A stretch of 64,000 nt of DNA from Prostheceraeus crozeri. Its lineage: Eukaryota > Platyhelminthes > Polycladida > Euryleptidae. The stretch lies in assembly GCA_907163375.1 (NCBI GenBank), contig CAJQUW010014359.1, positions 496,001 to 560,000 on the forward strand, written 5' to 3'. This document shows positions 10,741-21,388 of this stretch, one piece after another. The translations under genes were made by a program, and so were the position numbers. Under the pieces are notes generated by a model. That model was not told the origin of the DNA. It made no database searches and worked only from the letters and a program-made list of their open reading frames with translations. Positions within the stretch are counted from its first letter, which is position 1, and each line of letters opens with the position of its first letter.

Positions 10741-12144
10741 ATGCTCCATATCAATAACTTTGAACAAAGTATGATTTCTGGTGCTAGTACAGAAGAGTTA
10801 CAATTTCTTCAAGATTTGTCCCCATTTATTGACCAACAGGATCAATGGAATCAATGGACAGGCCTGAAGAAAGATGATACCAACTTTTTGGACAGTCTAT
10901 TAACAGATGTTGACTTGGATTTAGATGTCGAAATTCCAGAATTTCATGATCTAGACGAAATCACAGTCCAATCGCTTGATGAAATGGAAAAGGACGAAGT
11001 TCCGAAATCGACTTCTTCCCAGACACTGTGTTACTCAACTAAATTCAAAGACTATCTGAATTCAAAAGGACTTCCAAATACCATCGAAAGCATGCCGTTG
11101 CGTTATCTTAGTCAGTATCTCAGATTATTCTATTCATCGTTAAAGAAAGATGACAACACTTACTATGCTCCAGCCACTCTCGGTTGCATACGAGCAGCTA
11201 TCAATCGATACCTTACATCAGCCCCGTGGAATCGACAAATAAATATCATGACAGACAGAGAATTCAAGCCTGCCAACAATATGCTGTCTGCAATGGTTAG
11301 CAAGTATCTCAAATCTCCGGCGTCATGCAATGATAACAGCTACAAATCATTACCAAAAAAAGATCTAGAAGCACTTGGAACATATTTTGACATATCAAAC
11401 GCTAAAAAACTTCAAGAGGAAGTGTTTTTCAATATTCTTTATCACAAGGGGTATCGTGGGAGAGAATGGATAAGAACATTAAAAATTTCAAATCTCAAAA
11501 TTCACACGGACGAGTGCGGAATAGAATATGCGGATTTAGAAGTACCAGCTTTCTCCAAAAATACAAAGTGCTCGGTTGTTGAAAAAAGCTATTCCAATAA
11601 CAAGCAAAGCCTCATTTATTCAACACCTCAACAGAAAAAACGTTGTCCAGTAGAAGCAATCAAATTTTATTTCTCAAAAATCCCTCCCAACGTTGAAGTA
11701 TTATTTCCTCTCGAAAAAAAACATTTCAACTATTCCGACAAATATTGGTACTATCCCAAACAAGTATTGGGTAAGAATACTCTTGGTAGTATGATGAAAA
11801 CTATTTCCACCAACGCAAACTTATCAAGACTTTATACCAATCATTGTGTGAGAGCAACATGCGTCACCCAATTGGCAAATAAAGGATTTTCAATATCCGA
11901 AATTCAAGCAGTAACTGGTCATAAAAGACAAGACAGTGTTCAGAGGTATATCAAACAAATTGAGTCAAGCAAAAAGCAAGAAATGTCAAACGCCTTGTCT
12001 GAAAGTATGTCAATACAAGAACATGAACCTCAATATTGTGAACAGTCAAACAGAAATGTTAATATGGTCAAAACGGAACAATCAACGGAACGCAATTTTA
12101 GTAACTGTCTATTTTCTAGTTGCACCATTAACATTAATAACTGA
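10741..12144 (+). CDS. Crypton-type tyrosine recombinase, complete 467-aa ORF
   Basis: A single uninterrupted frame. The C-terminal half has the tyrosine-recombinase catalytic set: Arg in GYRGREWIRTL (about residues 239-241), H-x-x-R in NHCVRAT (368-371), the GH of VTGHKRQ (394) and the nucleophile Tyr in VQRYIKQ (403). Residues about 90-200 look like the core-binding domain (CYSTKFKDYL, TLGCIRAAINRYL). The N-terminal 80 residues are acidic and low in homology. This arrangement matches animal Cryptons (DUF3504 family), the group that gave rise to host genes such as KIAA1958, ZMYM and QRICH1. Cryptons move through a circular intermediate by recombination and have neither a DDE transposase nor inverted repeats. 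The intact frame implies recent activity or host use. I could not decide between a transposon copy and a domesticated gene. Confidence 0.85.
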   Translation: MLHINNFEQSMISGASTEELQFLQDLSPFIDQQDQWNQWTGLKKDDTNFLDSLLTDVDLDLDVEIPEFHDLDEITVQSLDEMEKDEVPKSTSSQTLCYSTKFKDYLNSKGLPNTIESMPLRYLSQYLRLFYSSLKKDDNTYYAPATLGCIRAAINRYLTSAPWNRQINIMTDREFKPANNMLSAMVSKYLKSPASCNDNSYKSLPKKDLEALGTYFDISNAKKLQEEVFFNILYHKGYRGREWIRTLKISNLKIHTDECGIEYADLEVPAFSKNTKCSVVEKSYSNNKQSLIYSTPQQKKRCPVEAIKFYFSKIPPNVEVLFPLEKKHFNYSDKYWYYPKQVLGKNTLGSMMKTISTNANLSRLYTNHCVRATCVTQLANKGFSISEIQAVTGHKRQDSVQRYIKQIESSKKQEMSNALSESMSIQEHEPQYCEQSNRNVNMVKTEQSTERNFSNCLFSSCTININN

Positions 12145-13026
12145 TACAGTGTTATTGTGTAACTTCTTTGAGCGTTATACTCTAATATTAATATTTACTG
12201 AACAGGAATTATGACGGACGTGTCCGAATATTCATGATCCCTTGTCCAGTCGTACATGTATTTTAATCTGATGCATTATAAATTATAAAGCCTGTAATTC
12301 AAGTATTATTTGCCATCCGGCAGGAGAAGCATGGACTCCTAGATACCACGTCTTACTTAAATATATATGGACGCGTCACGACTGCATTGATTTGGAATTC
12401 TCCTTTCCAAAGGTAGATAGATGTAGATTGCTAGTGTAGAATTCAAATATTCAATCAAATTTTCATTCTACAATAAAGTCATGCCATACAAGTGATGTAT
12501 TCTGCAGTGCTCATCTGGATGTCTAGGTAATAAATGTCAACGAAATATTTCTTTCCATCGGATTTTAACTAATGAAAATTTGCGCCGAACAAGAGTGGCT
12601 AAGAAAGATACCAAAAACTAACATGATTTTCAAGAGTTTGTTCTGTTCATTTCCACAGCTCTGATTTCCTGAAACATAGAACAGATGTCAATCGAGACAG
12701 GAAAGACTCATGAGGACAACTGAAGCGGGCGATTCTTACTTCTACGGCAATTCTTAGCATTTTCCAAATCATCCGTCCTATATGTCATCAAAGGAAAAGA
12801 TTGCGCGATCTTCAAACTCCTTTGCAAATCAACGCTGTGAAACTGACATGCATAGGCACAATGAAAAAGTGAACAAATATCTCAAAGATGATCAGACAGA
12901 CACTCTGTCCAGCTTATATGACAAATTACATTACAATTTTGCTTCAAACAACGGATAATCATGGAAAAGATCAAAATCTCATTTTTTTTAAAACAAAAAT
13001 TTTTGTGACTCAATATACCGAAAGTA
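12145..13026. other. 3' flank of Crypton; no further gene seen
   Basis: AT-rich sequence with AATAAA-like words. No recognisable coding sequence until the P-like remnant at 13027. The 3' end of the Crypton must lie here but has no signature I can use. Confidence 0.4.
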
Positions 13027-13935
13027 GTGTGCTCGTTGACAGAAGAAGAAGATTTGAGTTTCGTTGCTAGCAGTGCTGATGCAATTGTCCCTTATTACCG
13101 AATTTCAGACATGAAATCACCATGTTTCAATGTTGTCAATGTCATGGCAAGTTTGGCTTCTTTTGAGACGAATATCATCAATGACAAATTTGAGAAGGCA
13201 ATGACTGCCTTAGAGTTGTATGGTGATGTTCTTGATTCCGAAGACGATCACATGAAACTGATTTTTTTGACTGAACAACTTTCTTTGATTAATGTCTCGA
13301 ATGTAACCTGTCGAGCAGTGAGTGAACTAGCTAAATATCTTTTGTCTCGTGGCTATCGTTGCGTTCTAACCGGAGATTTCCAATCCGATCCAATAGAGAC
13401 GTTTTGACTGGTTATGACTGGCGGAAAATTTTTTGGCCCGATTCGCCAAGTTCTTGAGAACGAAAAAAATATTCGGATACTATCGCTACTTAAATTCAGT
13501 AACATCATAGTCGGTGATTTTCCTTCTTCCGCCAATGAATCAGAATATGAAAATCAAGAATTTCTTTATGATAATATAAACGATTCTCCAATATTTTACA
13601 TCGAATTTACCGGCTTAAATGTGATAGTTTATGTATCTGCTATATTGCAAATTCAATAGCATAAAGAATGAATTGTAGAAATTAATCGTAAATTTTACGT
13701 AGCAGTAAATGCTTTCCAGAACCAATATTTCATGATAGTGATATGCGCGATTATACAGCATTTATTGATATAGTAAATCGTGGTGGATTGACAAGGCCTT
13801 CTGATGTTGTCTTTTCTGTATCAATTGTTTGCTTTTCGATATTTGATGAGTTGTGTTATGAGAATATTCTTCCATCTTTTACGAGCATGAGGAGCTCTCG
13901 TAATGTTTTTATTGAAATACTTGACGAAAAATAAG
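13027..13935 (+). pseudogene. P-superfamily-like transposase fragment, degraded
   Basis: Three successive open stretches on the plus strand keep a common order of motifs. The first ends in LSRGYRCVLTGDFQSDPIE and the second begins MTGGKFFGPIRQVLENEK, together resembling the 'LTxDxxQDxLExxFGxxR..GG.....' block near the end of P/THAP9-like transposases. The third contains IVNRGGLTRPSDVVF, resembling the C-terminal 'L.RGGL..PS..' block. A stop at 13405-13407 lies inside the first block and the frame is broken again before 13743. It is unlike the P element at 41153-44718 in sequence, so it is a separate lineage. The superfamily is a tentative call. Confidence 0.45.
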
Positions 13936-16900
13936 CGTCGAATGTCCATTGCTGTTGCGAATTGAAACTGACTGCGTTCATTCAATCACAGTATTAATGA
14001 AGATGATTTCATACCAGTTTTTCAATTGCATGGCAAAAAATACTTTATATGTAGCAAACTGAAAACTAAAATGATGAAAGATGTGACGGCAAAGCGAAAT
14101 TTGAAAAAAACTATCCTCAAAATGATCTCAGTCCTATTTCTCATATTTCATTCGATTTCTGACTTATAATAGCTTAATTCATCACAAATTGCTTCGATCA
14201 TAATCTGTGGCTTAATAAAGGCAAGAAGTAAACTAATAAAGTCATTTTGAGAGAAATAATGGTATTAATATCAATGATGCTCATTTTCACCTACGGTAAT
14301 AAGATCATCTACCTTCTTTGGCAAATGAGTGAATTCCCATGACTCGTCCACAGTAATCTATATTTAGGAGTCCATGGGAAAGGTTTAGCCATGATTTCGT
14401 CTGTTCATTAAAATAAACCAAGATTTACTCTAGGCAAATTTTGTACATGTAGGTTCTGAAATCAGCTAGACTTAAAGTAAGATTGACAGTCCCTTCGGCG
14501 TCCCGGGCCTTCTAATGACCAATTTCAATGGCAAATCGCTGCCGATGTGAAAGTATATAAAGAGATGACTGATGCTAAGAAGCATGTTTGTAGGTCATGT
14601 GAGATGATTGAAATGTGGAGATAGGTTGAGAATGGGTTGAGGCTGTGCGATGACTTTTTGTGCTTCTTGTATTGTTAAGTTTTACAGTGGAACTGACCTG
14701 AAAATCCCCGTCTCAAACAATGAAAAAAAACAAATAGGTTTTTTGTTAAAAAAATAAACAATAGGCTAAACCGGCCGCAATCTTCTAGGAAAACGACCGA
14801 TACCCCTGCACAGTCGTAAGCAGGACTGTTGAGGCGGCTTTTCCAACAACACCCTCCTAGCAAAAAGGCCATCTTCCCTTCCACAGCAAGACTGTGGAAG
14901 TAGCTTTTCAACAGCCGCATCCGACTCCGAGCAAAAAGGCCGTCTCCGCATTTGCAACCTGCCGTAAAGCTACATATGCCGTCTCAGAAAAGTGAACGGA
15001 AAGAGAATTGAGCGAGCGGACGTTTTTAATGAACTGAACGATTAAATGAGCGGCTTAGAGCTAATACAGGATGATCAGCGAACTGAGATAACAAAGAGAA
15101 GCGTCAAATGAACGAGGAACTGAATGAACTGAAAAATTGCCTCATTCGAATGCACTGATATAGACTGATGTTTTGTGAATACCATCTAATGTCTGACGTC
15201 GTCGATGTATTCATTCAGATATCCGAAAACGAAAACGCTTTTGAAAAATGCTTGTTGACCATGAGACCTTGATATTTTCCAGATGTTTGTAGATGCCTTC
15301 AGTCTTCTTTCCTTAATTCATGGCGAGTGCTTATGAGCATGTACATTCGCTAACTATAGAGTCACATTATGATGAGCATCTAGATGATTTAGAAAATGTT
15401 GCTTTATCATATTAGTGACATCATAATAAATATAACAAAATTTATGCCACTATAATAATTGGTATTAATTTAACTGCACTTGCCACATGTTTATCAAGTT
15501 TGACAGAGGAATATATCCGGTTCTAAAAGGACATTCCTTGTTTTAAAGAACATAATTTCAACATGTGCTCCAAAATCAGACGATTTCTTCAAACTAATAA
15601 TTATGATTTTCCCATGAATGCCCATTAATCAGCTTGTTGCCTCTAGAATATCTAGTCGAAGAATTCATATTTCAAAAGAATTGAACATTCCATTTTCATG
15701 TAAGCTCTGATTTATGAAGCAAAATTAATGGATATCGATTGAGGGATTGAATAATTGTATGTTTTCTCCGTTTAGTAAGGAATTCAGAGATTGTTATTAA
15801 ATAAGAATTTTGTCGGATAGAGATTTTCTTCAGGCATTAGGGCCTTAGACTGCTTTATTCATTAATCATTTTCTTTTTAATTAAATAATTTTTCTGTTGA
15901 GTTTGAAAATAAAATTAGAATGCGAAGTCTTCATCAATTTATTGAGATATTTCGAAGTGTTTCACTATCACAGGAAAATCTTAAATATCTAGTTGATAAT
16001 AGATGTAGCTAGTAGCAAGCAATAAAATGAATGTATCACAAACTAACGACATGTCTGCAACTTTCAAGAAATCATTTAAGAAATTAAAATTCATTTTATT
16101 TTTTCGACATTTTGATGAATGTGGAAAAATAATTCGATTCCTATCTAAAATAATTTGACTTTAATAGGTGAAACATTGAGCTGAGTTATTGCCAGTTCGT
16201 CCGTCGAAAATTTAGATTGAGCAAGTTGAAAGCCATTGGCTGCTATGTGATTCAGTGATGGCTATTCCAGATGCCCTAAATGTAAGTCTGGCAACGTGGC
16301 CAAATTTTATGCGGAAGAGGTGCCCCCGTTATGATTTTACCAAAACAGTGATTACGCTTGAGCGAGAGAATGAATAATCTGCAGCTCTTCAAGCTCAACA
16401 ATTATTTGAAAGTTGATCATGGCATCAAATAAGCTGTGGTGAAAGACATCTTTGAAAAATCCAATCCGGTTCAAAGTGATGACCTCTCACATTTTATCCT
16501 TCCAATTAATTTAACAAAATATCAATCTGTGAGATCAAAAAGGATTACAAGTCAGAAAATGTCAGAATTACAAGTACCTAAGTAAGGGCTGCACTTTGTT
16601 TCATTGTGCAAAAATTATCTCGAAACGAAGATGATTTCGATCGCAGACAGCATAGAATAAATAAAAAAGAATAGAAGAGTCAAAATCAAACTGGCAAGCA
16701 ACCGAATCAACAATGATTATAAATGGAACTATTGAGTCAAATTCAATGAAATCTGAAAGAAGATGCTTTGTTAGACTCGAAATTAATTTCTTAAAGCGCA
16801 CCCAATTTTGATCTAACAATAGTTTAAAGGATTTAGAATGTCACTGATCATCCATAGATAATTTTACATTTGCAGAAATCGACACTTCCAATAATCTTAG

Positions 16901-17267
16901 GTGCTAAGACAGAGATTGAGGGCAACCTGTTAGAGAACCTACATGAATTTCAATGAGTCCTAGAGTTGCGTAAATGGATATGGCATGACCTCAATAGCCA
17001 GTAATCTACTGTTCATGTATATTACGATGTCACATAATTGGATCGTAACTGGATAACAATTTACGCAGTTCATTAAACATTTTTCCAGATTCCTGTAACC
17101 AAGTATAATAATATATACGGCCTTCTTGAGCAGGCATCAAATTCCTTTTGTCATATTTTAAATTGATAGCAAAACGACGGCTCATATCACAATGCTTGGA
17201 AAGTATTTAATATTTCCATGGTGAAAGCGACGTACAAATCAACTGGTCCACGACTTTATCCGACCGG
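13936..17267. other. No gene seen; contains a degenerate tandem duplication
   Basis: Apart from the 66-bp duplication at 14819-14952, a possible SINE tail near 14491-14550 and ordinary AT-rich DNA, nothing is supported. Confidence 0.45.
14819..14952. repeat. Degenerate 66-bp tandem duplication
   Basis: Two diverged copies lie head to tail, one starting CAGGACTGTTGAGGCGGCTT (14821) and the other CAAGACTGTGGAAGTAGCTT (14887). Both continue with TTTTC-CAACA and end in AGCAAAAAGGCCRTCT. The copies are GC-rich compared with the surroundings. The overlapping minus-strand frames are side effects. Confidence 0.55.
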
Positions 17268-17820
17268 TCACAAATGTTGTGTACGCACTAAAATTTGAAA
17301 ATTGCCCTTTCATTTATATCGGGGAAACAGGAAGATCTTTTCGGGAAAGGACTAATGAACACCGCTTCGACATACAACGATAATAGCAAAGTTGTGCGGT
17401 TCCATTGTATGGAACATGATCATCAAGAAGCCTAAAGTAGTATCTGTTTCCATATTAGAACAAAATGATTGAGCTAAAAGGAAAAATAAAAGAAATGAAG
17501 CTGATAACTCAATTGATGACTGATTATCCTCATGGTCTAAATATGCGGCATGTACTACTAAGATCTCCTATTTTTGACCCAAAATCTCCCATTTCTGTGA
17601 CTCATACGAGTATGCCATCTAGTTGAGACTCTATGTATTCCATTTTATGCAAGACATTTTTTCAGGCCTATGCACAGAAAGACTTGTAGCGATTGAATTT
17701 TGTGTAAATTTGTGTTATATGTCCTCCTATTCCTGATGAAGGTTAAGAGCGGTTGACCGACACTTATCAGAAACCGGTCGAATAAAGTCTCAGACCAGCT
17801 GATTTATACGACGCTTTTAC
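17268..17820 (+). mobile_element. Penelope-like element, GIY-YIG endonuclease tail (degraded)
   Basis: The frame from about 17278 reads VVYALKFENCPFIYIGETGR followed by SFRERTNEHRFDIQR, a clear GIY-YIG nuclease core (the YIG equivalent is FIYIGETGRS, with the conserved Arg in RERTNEH). Beyond a stop, remnants read KVVRFHCMEHDH and, in another frame, ITQLMTDYPHGLNMR, matching the 'L....P.GLN' end of Penelope endonucleases. About 150 bp later the sequence CCTGATGAAGGTTAAGAGCG resembles the conserved 3' region of such elements. No reverse transcriptase was found upstream, so this is a 5'-truncated copy with at least one stop and one frameshift in the nuclease. Confidence 0.7.
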
Positions 17821-20344
17821 CATCGGAATATTAAATAATTTGTCATATTTCAGAATAGGTAAATCAAGAAATATACAGGATATGCATCTGTTATTCAAAT
17901 CAAATTAATTCATCAGACAAATCATCATTTCAGAAAAATTTGCAATCTCGCCATTAACGACAGAGACGATGTTTCAGACACAAAGCAAATATCTGTGTAC
18001 ATGAATATATGCGAGCTTTTAAGGTGTCTTGATCAATGTGCCTATACACGCTATGAATTTTGACATCACGTTTTAATATGTTTTGATTTCACGCTAATTT
18101 TTCGCTTTCAATGTCTTAATATTAATTCTGAAATAGATCAATTTTATACGGTAATTTCCCAAAACTGAACTAAAGAATTTTTCTCATATTTTGCTTGACA
18201 GCGTAATTATGATAATGAAAGACAACAATAATTACTTTCACAATTAGAAAAAAGTGAATGGATTACTAAGTATCTATAAACAACACGAGGGACTGGCAAT
18301 CTTTGTTTTATTCAAATAATTCATCTCTCCAAAATCTATCTCTAGAGTACTTGTTTCAACAATACTAGTTGCTCACAAGGTCTTATGCAGGAAGAAAAAT
18401 TGATAATGAGTTTGAGTTCTCTTTCACATTTGATCTTTTGTCCTCAAAATACTATTAGAATAGAGTGAAACAAAGCATTTTTGTTGGCTACGTTAAATTA
18501 TTGTCAGAGTTCCTCAATAATTACCATCTGTTGACATGTTGAATCAATGCGAAAGCTGGGATCTTCACATATTTAATTTTTACAAACCCTAGTATACTGT
18601 TTAAGTTGAAGAAGAAGAATCGATAAGCAAGCTTACTTAAAAGTTACAATTGCAATGTCATTCCTTTTGTTAAAACACTCATATGAAGGAGACGTCTCGT
18701 TCACATTGAATACTCATTAATTCAAAAGTTCCAATTACTCAGTAACAACACTCACAGAAATTCCTTGAACATTTTCCGAAAAATTTGTCAACTGTTAATC
18801 ATTCCTACTATTTCAAGCAATATCGACCGGTGAAGGGGACTGCTATATTGTAGTTTTAGTGCTTAAACATTTTCGGTGAATAAGTATTGCAAAATAATTA
18901 AAATGTAAAATCAAATTGCGTCCCACGACGTTGCCTTGAACCTCCCTCATTACATTCCTCAGCTGAAATTTCGCTGTCTTTGCCATCAATTGTTTCACTT
19001 CATTCCGCTGTGAAGATAGTGAGCAATAGAGATTCCACATTAGGAAACTTCCAATTCCTGCGTTGATTCTCGTTGGGATCATCATATGTTGCATCAGCTT
19101 AATACGGCATCTTCTAATTCTTGTACCTTCTATCTTCTTTTACGGAATCATCTACTTCGAATATGTGTTTCTACTTATTTTAAAAGGGCTATTCAGAAGT
19201 AAGCTCAAAAGAGTTCTCGTTTCTCGTAGGAAACTCTTATCGTATTCATGTACTCGTGCGTCAAGCAGAAACACTACATGTACACTTACATAATATTGAA
19301 TATGAAATTCAAGCTCCCATTCGATGCAAGATATAGATGTCATGCACCAATAACACAGAAAGTCTTATGACAAAGTCACAGTTTTTATTTCAACGTTGGA
19401 ATAGTAGAAAATTCAGATGACGCGTAGTCTTCTTTGGAGTTTCGAATCTGTGTCCATCCCATAAAAGTGGACTCCTCTAACTACTGCACTGGAGTGAATG
19501 CTACAAAAGTCCGATAACTGCAGAATTTCAATGCATAATAATTTGGCATTTGTCACGGATTGTTGACTGAGTTATATGGTTGCATGATTTGCGGTGAAAG
19601 AGATAATGTTACAAAAGGAACAAGTGAGAAATATTTGAGCTTCACAGTGCTTTTCGATGCGCATGAATTTTTACACTAATTTGAGGTATGTTCAACTAAC
19701 TTTTTGCTTTCAATGTGGGCTTGTCTCAATTCCGAAATATCGACTTTATGCGGTAATAAGACAGTTGTCATAATATCGCTTTTGAAAAATAAATATAGGA
19801 AATGGATATCTCCAAAAGGAAAATCAAAAATGATGTGATGAAGCTGTGACATAACGATGCAAATCAGCGTTAAAGGAGCCTAAAGCAGTTGGATGATTCT
19901 CCCGAAAATGCCCCATTTGGAAAAATTCGGAAATTTTTCGGAAAAATTCGGAAAAATTTCAAAATTCTAATATATCGGCTAAAATTGGTATTTTTCAATT
20001 GCTACTTTTAGCACGAAGATGACTTAGTAACTGCACATATGACTACCATCAGAGAGTTTGCACTCAAAATATGCTGCTCCATGAATTTCTTATGATTCGG
20101 AGCAGCACGTTAGAACCCCCCCCCCCCCTCCCACACCTCCGAATATGGACGAGTTTCATAGAGCAGCTCGGCATGGACATAACGCCACATATTGTCCACC
20201 CACAATAAAGCTAAAGCTCACTTATGAATGAGTGAGCCGTTTTAAGTGATTGTGTGAAAATATGTCGTTACAATATCGTCATCGAGTCATCAAGGCTTGA
20301 AATATTGTTAGATCATCTAATTTCATAGAATATTCTGAAAACTC
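17821..20344. other. No gene seen; simple AATTCGGAAA-type repeat and C-run inside
   Basis: No supported gene. A short tandem of AATTCGGAAA/AAATTTTTCGG units lies at 19920-19965 and a 10-base run of C at about 20117-20127. Confidence 0.45.
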
Positions 20345-20351
20345 AATCGCA
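20345..20351. repeat. Target-site duplication, left copy
   Basis: AATCGCA immediately before the CAAGGTTG terminus; the partner copy is at 21382-21388. Confidence 0.75.
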
Positions 20352-21381
20352 CAAGGTTGTTGCTTGGGTGCTTGGGTTTGCTTGGGTGCTTGGGTCGCTT
20401 GGGTCTTGGACCCAAGCGCTTGGGTGTCAGACCCAAGCACAACCCAAGCACGACCCCAAAAGACAAGGCCAACTGTTTGCTGTGTCTGTAGACTTGCTCG
20501 TGCTAAATTCTTCGACGAGAATTCCCCATAGATTATCCACTACTGATCTAGGCTACCGCATTACAGACTCATGTCTTGTAGATACAGAGTAAGAGTTGTA
20601 TTAATTATAGCCTACTGTTCATTTTTACGAACAAGATCAAAAGTGAAGTCCAGGCTTGCAATGGTCAAACTGCGCTTTGCTATAGGATATAGCCTACATC
20701 GTAGCCTACCGAAATAAGCATGGGTTTCGATTATTCTAGGCCTGTATCAGTTAGCTACATGCGGTCTGTAAGACACATTAGCCCATACAAACACATTACA
20801 GTAGGCTCAAACTAAGCTTATGTCAAAAGAGATAAATTGCTAGTGCCAAAATTTCTTGTAGAATGTAGATCCAATAGACAAACTTCGATTTTACCGCATG
20901 ATGTTATGTCTAAGGCTCTGTAGCCATCGTATGGTCGTTTGTCGTATTATAGGCTAAGCAGGCCTACTACAATCTAGTTTATCGTACCGGTATATTGTTG
21001 TGTCTAAGGCGTTAGCTGGTCTACAATATAGCCTAGTCTCATAAAGCCACAAGAACGGCATCAATAAGTAGGCCTACAGGGCACTGATATTCAATGCAGT
21101 AAGGCAGTCTGCAGCTGTAGGCCTAGTTTCAATAGATCGAGTGGAGGTAGGCTAATTGCTATTGGATAGCCTATTAGGCTAGATGCAAAGATGCAATGAC
21201 GGCTGACCTTCATTGGTGTCATGTTCATTATTTTTTGTTTTTAGAATTATATTATTATTATTATTATTCTGCTTGGGTCATGAAAAATCTGCTTGGGTTG
21301 CTTGGGGCTTGGGGGTATACCCAAGCAAAACCCAAGCCGCTTGGCTTGGGGTGACCCAACCCAAGCCTCATATCAACCTTG
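20352..21381. mobile_element. Non-autonomous hAT-like MITE with GCTTGGGT subterminal arrays
   Basis: The ends are CAAGGTTG (20352) and CAACCTTG (ending 21381), and the same seven bases, AATCGCA, lie outside both ends (20345-20351 and 21382-21388). Within about 100 bp of each end the word GCTTGGGT or its complement ACCCAAGC is repeated many times in both orientations (20364-20458 and 21272-21366), so each end folds on itself. The interior is AT-rich, contains several TAGGCCTAC-like words and codes for nothing recognisable. Dense subterminal repeats are typical of hAT transposase-binding sites. The duplication is 7 bp rather than the usual 8, so the superfamily is probable, not certain. Confidence 0.8.
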
Positions 21382-21388
21382 AATCGCA
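21382..21388. repeat. Target-site duplication, right copy
   Basis: AATCGCA immediately after the CAACCTTG terminus; the partner copy is at 20345-20351. Confidence 0.75.

Noticed and set aside
17735-17800. Hammerhead ribozyme in the Penelope tail (CTGATGA ... GAAAC)
   Set aside because: The two conserved boxes are there, but the bases between them do not form a convincing stem II and no stem I or III could be paired.
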